A stretch of 22,454 bases of DNA, from contig JAQUQP010000010.1 in assembly GCA_028716025.1 (NCBI GenBank), positions 1-22,454 of the forward strand, given 5' to 3'. Positions 16,010 through 22,454 of the stretch are shown one piece after another. The stretch's first letter is position 1, and the number at the start of each line of letters is the position of its first letter. This DNA is from a bacterium. GTDB lineage: Bacteria; UBA6262. Made by a program: the position numbers and the translations under genes. The notes beneath the pieces were generated by a model. That model made no database searches and was not told the DNA's origin. It saw nothing but the letters and a program-made list of their open reading frames with translations.

Positions 16010-16495
16010 ATGGACGATCCAATTAAAGTGGGAATCGCTGATCTTAAAGTCAGCACCGCACCAAATAAAATAGTGACGAATGCACTGGGTTCCTGTGTCG
16101 CCATTGTTTTGTATGATGCAGTGCATAGGATAGGTGGGCTGGCTCATATCATGTTGCCCAGCACTGCTTTTTCGAAGATCCGGTCTAATCCGGCTAAATT
16201 TGCCGATACAGCGGTACCGGAAATGCTTAGTATGATGAAACAATTGGGCGCAACAAAAACTACTACCTCGGCCAAGATCATCGGCGGGGCGCAAATGTTT
16301 GCCAATGTACTGGTAGAGCCATTGGGAAATATCGGGCAAAGGAACGTACAGGCGGCCAAAGAGGCCTTGGCTAAAGAAAGTATTAATATAGTGGCTGAGG
16401 ACACTGGCGGCGATTGCGGAAAAAGCGTGGAAGTTGATCTGGAAAACGGGGATGTAACAGTCCGGTCTATTAAATACGGAATAAATAAACTTTAG
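16010..16495 (+). CDS. cheD: CheD receptor glutamine deamidase / CheC partner
   Basis: 161 residues from ATG 16010, with GGGAAGGAGAGG upstream. The catalytic residues known for this family are all visible with the right spacing: T23, C29 in ALGSCVAIVLYD and H46 in GGLAHIMLP. Further family marks are SAKIIGGAQMF and IGQRNVQAAKEAL. CheD converts receptor glutamines to glutamates and, when bound to CheC, boosts CheC phosphatase activity, coupling CheY-P level to receptor state. Finding it directly after two cheC genes fits this feedback loop. Length is normal for the family and nothing looks degraded. Confidence 0.97.
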   Translation: MDDPIKVGIADLKVSTAPNKIVTNALGSCVAIVLYDAVHRIGGLAHIMLPSTAFSKIRSNPAKFADTAVPEMLSMMKQLGATKTTTSAKIIGGAQMFANVLVEPLGNIGQRNVQAAKEALAKESINIVAEDTGGDCGKSVEVDLENGDVTVRSIKYGINKL

Positions 16496-16518
16496 TAGGG
16501 CTTGCAGTAGGGGGAATA

Positions 16519-16902
16519 ATGGATAAACTTGCTAAAATACTGGTAGTTGACGATTCACCTTTCATCCTGGAAATCATCGAAACCATCCTGAAAGACAGCG
16601 GATTTGAAGTGATCACCGCTGATGATGGTGACCGGGCTTATGCCCGGGCTACCACTGAGTCCCCTGACCTGATGGTACTGGATCTAATGTTGCCAAAAAA
16701 GAATGGCTATGAAGTATGCAAGATGTTGAAAAGTGACGAAAAATACTGTCAGATACCCATTATCATGTTAACTGCCAGGGTCAACGAGGAAGATGAAGTA
16801 AAAGGCAAAGCGGCAGGAGCTGATGTATATATGGGCAAACCGTTTGAGTTAGATGACCTGGTCGCTAAGGTAAAAGAGCTATTACAAGCTAAAAATAAAT
16901 AG
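16519..16902 (+). CDS. Second CheY-like single-domain response regulator
   Basis: 127 residues from ATG 16519, with AGGGGGAATA upstream. It is a receiver domain with D11-D12, phosphoacceptor D55 in MVLDLMLPKKNG, T85 in IMLTARVNEEDE and K107 in MGKPF. The sequence is of the PilG/PilH or DivK-like type (LDLMLP, GYEVCKML) rather than of the classical CheY type seen earlier in the operon. The two receivers may have distinct outputs, or one may serve as a phosphate sink. It is the last gene of the che operon; a strong terminator follows 24 bases after the stop. Confidence 0.92.
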   Translation: MDKLAKILVVDDSPFILEIIETILKDSGFEVITADDGDRAYARATTESPDLMVLDLMLPKKNGYEVCKMLKSDEKYCQIPIIMLTARVNEEDEVKGKAAGADVYMGKPFELDDLVAKVKELLQAKNK

Positions 16903-16925
16903 TTATTGCCTCGCTATGCCAAGCT

Positions 16926-16970
16926 AGGCTAATCTTCAGGCACATCATCAGGATTAGCCTTCTTTTTTTT
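16926..16970 (+). terminator. Rho-independent terminator of the che operon
   Basis: AGGCTAATC (16926-16934) and GATTAGCCT (16952-16960) form a perfect 9-base-pair stem with a 17-base loop, followed by TC and eight T residues. It closes the transcription unit that starts near 6502. Confidence 0.9.
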
Positions 16971-17070
16971 GAAAAGCCGAATAAAGACCGAATTGAACCT
17001 GGAATTTACAATAGGATTTGGCATTTGACGTATAGTATTCACATAACGCGAATAAAAAGTCGAGAGTTTT

Positions 17071-19254
17071 ATGTTAAGCAAATTATTATCACAACTGAAT
17101 CCAATGCAGCAGGAGGCGGTCAAGCATATCGATGGCCCTTTATTGATCATTGCCGGCGCTGGCAGTGGCAAAACCAGGGTCATTACCTATCGCATGGCCT
17201 ATTTACTGGCTAATAATGTGCCTGGCTGGAATATCCTGGCAGTGACTTTTACCAATAAGGCCGCCGAAGAGATGCGAGTCAGGGTTGATAAGCTGCTGCA
17301 AGAAATATTTCCAGGGAAACACACTGCTATGCCGCTTCTTTCAACCTTTCATTCATTCTGCGTGCGAGTCTTGCGCCAGGATATAGAGCAGCTGGGTTAT
17401 AAGCGGAGTTTTGTCATTTATGATGAAGATGATTCCCTTAGCCTGATCAAGCAATGCCTGCGCGAACTTGGACTTGACGAAAAAAAAACAAAACCTAAAG
17501 AAGTGTTATATATTATTGATAAAGCCAAAGACGACCTCCTGGACGCCGAATCATACCAGATATATGCCAATGCCAGCCATAATGACGTGCGCCAGGCAGT
17601 AGCCGAAATTTACCGGCGTTACCAGAAAAAACTAAAGGACAATAATGCCCTTGATTTTGGCGATTTGATCATGCTGACCGTGCACCTCTGGCAGGCGTTC
17701 CCCGAGGTATTGCAGCGGTACCAGGAACGGTTTCGCTATGTTATGGTAGATGAATACCAGGATACTAACCATGCCCAGTATATACTAACTAAAATGTTGA
17801 CGCATAAATACCAGAATCTTTGCGTGGTCGGTGATGAGGACCAGAGTATTTATATGTTCCGCGGCGCGGATATACGCAATATCCTCGATTTTGAAAAGGA
17901 TAATAAAAATTGCCAGGTGATCAAGCTGGAGCAAAATTACCGTTCCACTAAATATATCCTGGAAACAGCCCAAAAGGTCATTACTAATAATAAATACCGT
18001 AAAAGCAAAGAATTGTGGACTGACAATAAGAAAGGCGACCCAGTATATTTTTACGAAGTTGCTAATGAAGTAGAAGAAGCCAGTTTTATTGCCGGCAGTA
18101 TCGGCAAACTGGTCAGGGAAGATGTCTTGCCCCGCGAGATAGCTGTTTTTTACCGTACCAATGCCCAATCCCGGGTATTTGAAGATGCCTTGCGCCGTGA
18201 ACGCCTGCATTATATGATCGTCGGCGGTATGCGGTTCTATGAACGCAAGGAAGTTAAGGATATATTGTCGTACTTACGGGTAATGGTTAATCCCCAGGAT
18301 TCAGTAAATTTGAAAAGGATCATCAATGTGCCGAACCGGGGGATCGGTAAAACCAGCCTGGAAGTGATCGAGAAATTCGCGGAAAAACATGAAATTGCCC
18401 TGACCGAGGCATTGCAACGCCTTGACCTGATAGAAGGGCTGCAAGACCGGGCCAGGAAAAACCTGCGTGGATTCATGCAACAATTAAACCTTTGGCGGGA
18501 AGCGCGGATCAGCTTGTCAGCCAGTGAAATAGCCACTAAAATCATTGATGAATCATTCTATATTAAAGAATTAGAAGCTGATCCCCAGGAGGCCAGTGAC
18601 CGGATCGCGAACGTTAAAGAATTGGTTTCCGCGATCAAGGAATTTGAAGAGCAAAGCGAAGATACTTCTTTGGAAACATACCTGGAGCAAGTAGCCTTGA
18701 TCTCGGACCTGGATACCTGGAAAGAGGAAAAAAATTATATTACCTTAATGACCCTGCACCTGGCCAAGGGATTGGAGTTTAATTATGTCTTTATGGCTGG
18801 CTTGGAAGAAGGATTATTGCCGCATATGAATTCCTTAGCTACAGAGATAGAGCTTGAAGAAGAGCGGCGGTTATGCTATGTCGGCATGACCAGGGCCAAA
18901 CAACAACTGATTATCACGAGTGCCGCTGAACGCCGGGTCAACGGTACCAGGCGGTGGAATATTCCTTCCCGGTTCATTGCCGAAGCAGAACTAATAGAGA
19001 GACAAAGGGAAGAGCAGCTGGCAGACGAGAGATGGCAGATGGCAGAAGATGCACAAACAACGATAGAAAGTCCTGTTATCCTGCCGCAGAGCACTAAATT
19101 TAAGAAGCATCAGCGAATCGAGCATGAAGTGTTCGGTGAAGGCAGAATAATAGAAGTTTCCGGCTCTGGGGAGGATGAGAAAGTAATCGTTGATTTTAAC
19201 TCCGGCGTCCGCAAAAAGCTGCTCGTAAAGGCTGCAAACCTTAAAAAAATATGA
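17071..19254 (+). CDS. pcrA: PcrA/UvrD-type superfamily 1 DNA helicase
   Basis: 727 residues from ATG 17071; the ribosome binding site is weak (GAGAG) and I see no convincing promoter in the 100 bases after the che terminator, although a TATAGT lies at 17031-17036. All SF1A motifs are present in order: Q motif (LNPMQQEAV), Walker A GAGSGKT (about 29-35), Ia TFTNKAAEEM, II VDEYQDTN (226-233), III VGDEDQSIYMFRGAD, IV LEQNYRST, V MTLHLAKGLEF (about 560) and VI YVGMTRAKQQL (603-613). The C-terminal 50 residues (FKKHQRIEHEVFGEGRI to VKAANLKKI) form the Tudor-like domain seen in PcrA/UvrD, which contacts RNA polymerase in studied cases. The role is 3'-5' unwinding in excision repair and replication-conflict resolution. 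It is unrelated to its neighbours. Confidence 0.97.
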   Translation: MLSKLLSQLNPMQQEAVKHIDGPLLIIAGAGSGKTRVITYRMAYLLANNVPGWNILAVTFTNKAAEEMRVRVDKLLQEIFPGKHTAMPLLSTFHSFCVRVLRQDIEQLGYKRSFVIYDEDDSLSLIKQCLRELGLDEKKTKPKEVLYIIDKAKDDLLDAESYQIYANASHNDVRQAVAEIYRRYQKKLKDNNALDFGDLIMLTVHLWQAFPEVLQRYQERFRYVMVDEYQDTNHAQYILTKMLTHKYQNLCVVGDEDQSIYMFRGADIRNILDFEKDNKNCQVIKLEQNYRSTKYILETAQKVITNNKYRKSKELWTDNKKGDPVYFYEVANEVEEASFIAGSIGKLVREDVLPREIAVFYRTNAQSRVFEDALRRERLHYMIVGGMRFYERKEVKDILSYLRVMVNPQDSVNLKRIINVPNRGIGKTSLEVIEKFAEKHEIALTEALQRLDLIEGLQDRARKNLRGFMQQLNLWREARISLSASEIATKIIDESFYIKELEADPQEASDRIANVKELVSAIKEFEEQSEDTSLETYLEQVALISDLDTWKEEKNYITLMTLHLAKGLEFNYVFMAGLEEGLLPHMNSLATEIELEEERRLCYVGMTRAKQQLIITSAAERRVNGTRRWNIPSRFIAEAELIERQREEQLADERWQMAEDAQTTIESPVILPQSTKFKKHQRIEHEVFGEGRIIEVSGSGEDEKVIVDFNSGVRKKLLVKAANLKKI

Positions 19255-19260
19255 TATACT
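19252..19260 (+). promoter_or_regulatory. Possible extended -10 promoter for cstA
   Basis: TGATATACT matches the extended -10 consensus TGnTATAAT with one mismatch and overlaps the pcrA stop codon. No matching -35 box is seen. A start near 19267 would place the structured element that follows at the very 5' end of the cstA transcript. Confidence 0.3.
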
Positions 19261-19263
19261 ATA

Positions 19264-19377
19264 AGAAACACCCCAAACCCCACTCAAAGGGGCTCTCGCC
19301 CCTATTGCGTTCGACCGGCGATTTTACTTCGTAAAATCTAAGGCATCGGTCTCACTGTTACCCCTTGGGGTGTTTCT
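19264..19377 (+). other. Structured intergenic element with three-way-junction fold (leader RNA or palindromic repeat)
   Basis: Outer arms AGAAACACCCCAA (19264-19276) and TTGGGGTGTTTCT (19365-19377) are perfectly complementary over 13 bases. Inside are two further hairpins: AGGGGC/GCCCCT with a TCTC loop (19288-19303), and a stem GACCG/CGGTC (19313-19317 with 19347-19351) enclosing ATTTTAC/GTAAAAT with a three-base loop (19321-19337). No T run follows the outer right arm, so it is not a typical terminator. There is no open reading frame of note inside. Confidence 0.6.
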
Positions 19378-19413
19378 GAAAGATAGTACCCAAACCATGC
19401 TTAGGAGTAGCGA

Positions 19414-21057
19414 ATGCTGGCAATTATATTCTTAATAGCTTGCGGTTTTTTTGCCTTAGCCTATGTGAAATATGGCGGTTTTCTTAAGAAACATTTTGAG
19501 CTGGATAATAAGAATAGCCCGCCATCCTGTACCATGTATGATGGTGTGGATTATTGCCCGGCTCCAGCGATGGTGCTTTTTGGGCATCATTTTTCATCTA
19601 TTGCCGGTGCTGGCCCTGTCTTGGGCCCGATCATAGCCGGCGTGGCGTTTGGCTGGGGTCCGGCATGGCTGTGGGTGATCATTGGTTCTATTTTTATTGG
19701 CGGTATCCATGATTTTGCCAGCCTGGTTATTTCTATCCGTAACCGTGGGCGTTCGATCGCGGAAATTGCCAATACTTATATGTCCAGGAGAGCCTACCGG
19801 CTGATGCTGGCATTTATCTGGCTGTGCCTGGTCTATGTGTTGACTGTTTTTACCGATCTGACAGCGGCAACTTTCAAAGCTGATGGCGGTGTAGCTACTT
19901 CATCGTTACTCTTTATGCTGCTAGCAGTGGGGTTCGGGATTTCCTTATACCGGTTGAAAATACCGCTGAGCTGGGCTACGGTAGTATTTGTATCCTTGCT
20001 TTTTTTCAGTGTCTGGCTGGGGCAGCAGATACCGTTAAATAATATCCCGGCTATTCTGGGAGATAAAGCTAAAACCTGGGATATAGTATTAATAGCCTAT
20101 TGCTTCATCGCTTCGGTAACTCCGGTCTGGATCTTATTGCAACCCAGGGATTATTTATCCAGTTTCCTGCTCTACAGCTCGATCCTGGGTGGGTTTTTGG
20201 GGATCCTTTTTGGCGGATTACCTCTTAAATATCCGACTTTCATTGGCTGGACGTCAACTGATGTTGGCCCAATGTTCCCGTTATTATTTGTAACTGTGGC
20301 TTGCGGTGCGATTAGCGGATTTCATTCTATTGTAGCCAGCGGTACTACCTCCAAACAGATCAAGAAAGAAACTGATGCTATTCCGATAGGATACGGAGCC
20401 ATGCTGGTAGAGGGATTGGTGGCGGTGATCGCCTTGAGTACCTTAATGATAATTGATGTAAGTGATCCTGTTGCTAAAAAAGCACCACTAGCGATCTATG
20501 GCGCGGGTATAGCCAGGTTTTTGTCTATCTTTGGGATTCCGGAAAAATTTGGCGCTTCATTCGGACTTTTGGCGCTTTCCACGTTTATTCTGACTACCCT
20601 GGATACGGCAACCAGGCTAGCCCGCTATATTTTCCAGGAATTTTTTAACCTGGAAGGCAAAAATACCCGGTACCTGGCTACGGCGATTACCTTGTTTTTG
20701 CCTGCGGTTTTTGTGCTGATCAATATCAAAGATATTAATGGGAATATTGTACCAGCCTGGAAAAGTATCTGGCCGATCTTTGGCGCTACCAACCAATTAC
20801 TGGCTGGCCTGGCGCTTATGATCGTAGCTGTATGGCTCAAAAAGAAAGGCAAACAGATCTGGTTTGTGGTCATTCCTATGATCTTTATGCTGGCTATGAC
20901 TTTGTGGGCTTTATTTCTGGTTATTATGCAGTATAAACTGAGCTTGCTGGGATTTATCGGCGATGTGCTGATGTTATTGGCGATATTGCTTATTGTGGAA
21001 GCTATCCAAATATTTGAAGCTAAAAAACATATTAAAAGAATATTAAAGAGGAAATAA
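19414..21057 (+). CDS. cstA: CstA-family transporter (carbon starvation/peptide or pyruvate uptake)
   Basis: 547 residues from ATG 19414, with TTAGGAG shortly upstream. It is a very hydrophobic polytopic inner-membrane protein. Family hallmarks are DYCPAPAMVLFGHHFSSIAG (46-65) leading into AGPVLGPIIAG, GGIHDFASLVISIRNRGRSI, and the C-terminal STFILTTLDTATRLARYIFQ and FGATNQLLAGLALM. CstA was named for carbon-starvation induction in Escherichia coli; members import peptides or, in BtsT, pyruvate with protons. This protein is shorter than the about 700-residue E. coli forms but similar in size to many other bacterial members. Substrate cannot be told from sequence. It starts a short cluster with gatC two bases behind its stop. 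Confidence 0.93.
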   Translation: MLAIIFLIACGFFALAYVKYGGFLKKHFELDNKNSPPSCTMYDGVDYCPAPAMVLFGHHFSSIAGAGPVLGPIIAGVAFGWGPAWLWVIIGSIFIGGIHDFASLVISIRNRGRSIAEIANTYMSRRAYRLMLAFIWLCLVYVLTVFTDLTAATFKADGGVATSSLLFMLLAVGFGISLYRLKIPLSWATVVFVSLLFFSVWLGQQIPLNNIPAILGDKAKTWDIVLIAYCFIASVTPVWILLQPRDYLSSFLLYSSILGGFLGILFGGLPLKYPTFIGWTSTDVGPMFPLLFVTVACGAISGFHSIVASGTTSKQIKKETDAIPIGYGAMLVEGLVAVIALSTLMIIDVSDPVAKKAPLAIYGAGIARFLSIFGIPEKFGASFGLLALSTFILTTLDTATRLARYIFQEFFNLEGKNTRYLATAITLFLPAVFVLINIKDINGNIVPAWKSIWPIFGATNQLLAGLALMIVAVWLKKKGKQIWFVVIPMIFMLAMTLWALFLVIMQYKLSLLGFIGDVLMLLAILLIVEAIQIFEAKKHIKRILKRK

Positions 21058-21058
21058 C

Positions 21059-21346
21059 GTGAAAATAACCAAAAAAGAAGTGGAATATGTCGCCCGGCTG
21101 GCCCGGCTGTCGCTCAATGAAGCGGAAAAAGAAAAAATGACTGCCCAGCTTGATTCTATATTGCAATATGTAGATACCTTGAATAAGCTGGACACTAAAA
21201 ATGTTGAGCCGACCAGTCATGTCCTGCCCTTAAATAATGTTTGGCGTGAGGATGCCACCAGGCCAAGTACCCTGCGGGATGAAATACTGGCTAATGCCCC
21301 GGACCAGTCTGAGGGATTTTATAAAGTAAAGAAAGTAATAGAATAA
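21059..21346 (+). CDS. gatC: GatC, aspartyl/glutamyl-tRNA amidotransferase subunit C
   Basis: 95 residues from GTG 21059, one base after the cstA stop codon, with AGAGGA just upstream inside cstA. The sequence is typical: ITKKEVEYVARLARLSLNEA, the central LNKLDTKNVEPTSHVLPL, WREDATRPSTLRDEILANAP and the final EGFYKVKKVIE. GatC wraps around GatA and GatB and stabilises the complex that amidates misacylated Glu-tRNA(Gln) or Asp-tRNA(Asn). Its presence suggests the organism lacks GlnRS and/or AsnRS and uses the indirect route. gatA follows after one small gene; gatB is not in the window. Confidence 0.96.
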   Translation: MKITKKEVEYVARLARLSLNEAEKEKMTAQLDSILQYVDTLNKLDTKNVEPTSHVLPLNNVWREDATRPSTLRDEILANAPDQSEGFYKVKKVIE

Positions 21347-21386
21347 GTAGATCTAAAGCTGTAAAGATGTAAAGAGGCAGGCAATA

Positions 21387-21764
21387 GTGGGGAAAAAGAT
21401 AACAATAAAAACTGAAAAAGTTAAGATGGAAGCAGAACTTAATGAATCTAAAACAGCGGTAGCGATCTGGAATGCTTTACCGATAGCTACTGAAGCAGAT
21501 ACCTGGGGAGATGAGATATATTTTGAGATCCCGGTAAAGGTAAGCTTGGAAAATGGCACTGAGGAAGTGCGCGTAGGTGATCTGGGATACTGGCCGCAAG
21601 GGAACTGTTTCTGTATTTTCTTTGGTTTAACGCCAATTTCCAGCGAGGGCAAGATCAAGCCGGCTAGCGCGGTTTCTATTATTGGCAAGCTTCTGGGAAC
21701 GCCTGAAAAATGGAAAGCAGTAGCAGCGGGTGAATGGATTTCAGTCGAGAAATTAGGAGTTTAG
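21387..21764 (+). CDS. Cyclophilin-like fold protein (PF04126-type)
   Basis: 125 residues from GTG 21387, with AAAGAGG at 21371-21377. The protein fits the small cyclophilin-like family typified by Thermotoga TM1367: AVAIWNALPI (24-33), TWGDEIYFEIPV (39-50), VGDLGYWPQGNCFCIFFG (63-80) and TPIS (82-85). The fold is related to cyclophilin, but the typical peptidyl-prolyl isomerase residues are not evident and no enzymatic role is established as far as I know. It has no signal peptide or membrane segment, so it is cytoplasmic. It lies between gatC and gatA, which is unusual. Co-transcription is likely, functional linkage is not shown. Confidence 0.8.
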   Translation: MGKKITIKTEKVKMEAELNESKTAVAIWNALPIATEADTWGDEIYFEIPVKVSLENGTEEVRVGDLGYWPQGNCFCIFFGLTPISSEGKIKPASAVSIIGKLLGTPEKWKAVAAGEWISVEKLGV

Positions 21765-21835
21765 ACTTCAGGACTCCAGACTCCAGTAAAAGATTTTAAC
21801 TTGTGTCTGGTGTCTAAAGTCTGAAGTCCTGAATT
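21765..21835. repeat. Imperfect inverted repeat between the cyclophilin-like gene and gatA
   Basis: TTCAGGACT (21767-21775) pairs with AGTCCTGAA (21825-21833), and CCAGAC (21776-21781) pairs with GTCTGG (21805-21810). The element is built of short reiterated words (GACTCCAGACTCC on the left, GTCTAAAGTCTGAAGTCC on the right) of the kind seen in dispersed intergenic palindromes. It lacks a T run, so it is not a clear terminator. Confidence 0.6.
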
Positions 21836-21847
21836 AAGGATTTAACT

Positions 21848-22454
21848 ATGGACTTATTTAAACTGACAGCGCATGAATTAAGCGAAAAAATAAGAAAAAA
21901 GGAAGTGACTTCCCAGGAAGCTACTGCCAGTATTTTCCAGAGGATCGACGCAGTAGAGCCTAAAGTCAAAGCTTTTGTTACTTTGCTTAAGGAAAGCGCG
22001 CTGCAGCAGGCAGAAAAGATCGATCAAAAAATAAAAGCCGGTGAAAAAACAGGCAGCTTAGCCGGCATACCTATTGCTATTAAAGACAATATGAATATTA
22101 AAGGAGTAAAAAGTACCTGCTCCAGCAAAATATTGAATAATTTCATTTCTCCTTATAATGCCACAGTGATCGACCTGCTGAAGAAGCAAGATATGGTGTT
22201 TATCGGAAAAACAAATATGGATGAATTTGCCATGGGCTCGTCTACTGAAACCAGTTATTTTGGCAAAACCTATAATCCCTGGAACCTGGAGACGATCCCC
22301 GGGGGCTCCAGCGGCGGCAGCGCAGCCAGTGTGGCTGCTGATGAAGCGATCCTGGCGCTCGGGTCTGATACCGGCGGGTCCATCCGCCAACCTGCTTCGT
22401 GCTGCGGCATTGTAGGCTTGAAACCAACGTATGGCCGTGTTTCGCGGTTTGGAT
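21848..22454 (+). CDS. gatA: GatA, glutamyl-tRNA(Gln) amidotransferase subunit A, 3'-truncated by the window
   Basis: At least 202 residues are encoded from ATG 21848 to the window end, with no stop. The start fits the family's usual N-terminus ([20 protein letters not shown]); AAGGA at 21836-21840 serves as ribosome binding site. The amidase-signature triad is visible: K79 in [10 protein letters not shown], cis-Ser S154 in [10 protein letters not shown] and nucleophile S178 in [10 protein letters not shown], the same numbering known for Staphylococcus aureus GatA. GatA hydrolyses glutamine and passes ammonia to GatB to amidate Glu-tRNA(Gln) or Asp-tRNA(Asn). Roughly the last 280 residues lie beyond the window. 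Confidence 0.97.
   Translation, partial: MDLFKLTAHELSEKIRKKEVTSQEATASIFQRIDAVEPKVKAFVTLLKESALQQAEKIDQKIKAGEKTGSLAGIPIAIKDNMNIKGVKSTCSSKILNNFISPYNATVIDLLKKQDMVFIGKTNMDEFAMGSSTETSYFGKTYNPWNLETIPGGSSGGSAASVAADEAILALGSDTGGSIRQPASCCGIVGLKPTYGRVSRFG

Noticed and set aside
17025..17053. Promoter for pcrA with TTGACG as -35 box
   Set aside because: No -10-like sequence lies at a suitable distance; TATAGT at 17031 is too close to it and too far (20 bases) from the TTTACA at 17005.
22058..22390. Overlapping open frames on both strands at the window end
   Set aside because: They are shadows of gatA, whose active-site motifs are in the frame starting at 21848.

Overview
The window reads as a moderately AT-rich chromosomal segment of an uncultured, diderm (outer-membrane) bacterium. 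It carries a type IV pilus secretin, frequent GTG/TTG starts, and a CheC/CheD-type chemotaxis operon of the kind known from Thermotoga and Firmicutes, sitting next to type IV pilus genes. No ribosomal RNA or other decisive taxonomic marker is present. A candidate-phylum lineage (Margulisbacteria/Omnitrophota-like) is only a guess. All convincing genes lie on the + strand.

Layout. (1) 1-1799: two adjacent genes whose products share a discoidin-like (F5/8 type C) domain. The second is a PilX-like minor pilin. The first has an open 5' end, and its first ~320 bases are GC-rich with very high third-position GC, ending in a 29-glycine tract, which is quite unlike everything downstream. (2) 1817-6447: the type IV pilus alignment and secretin block, pilM-pilN (fused), pilO, pilP-like and pilQ. 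A long inverted repeat covers the pilP ribosome binding site. (3) 6466-16970: a chemosensory operon with a good sigma-70 promoter and a structured leader, then cheW, a receptor gene, cheR, cheY, cheB, cheA, a 712-residue FtsA-like gene with five C-terminal repeats, cheC, cheC, cheD and cheY, closed by a strong intrinsic terminator. (4) 17071-19254: pcrA/uvrD helicase. (5) 19264-21057: a three-way-junction-like structured leader or repeat, followed by a CstA-family transporter. (6) 21059-22454: gatC, a small cyclophilin-like gene, and gatA running off the window.

How the genes work together. PilM-N, O and P would form the inner-membrane and periplasmic alignment complex under the PilQ secretin, and the discoidin-bearing minor pilins may be adhesive parts of the pilus. 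The chemosensory cluster is complete (receptor, CheW, CheA, CheY, CheR/CheB, CheC/CheD). It has no flagellar genes beside it, and its receptor lacks a periplasmic ligand domain, so pilus-based motility is a plausible output. The most unusual element is the FtsA-like ATPase with about 60-residue beta-grasp-like repeats, placed directly behind cheA with no intergenic base. Other second-look points are the loss of catalytic Asn residues in the CheC pair, CheA without a P2 domain, and three structured leaders (pilP, cheW, cstA).
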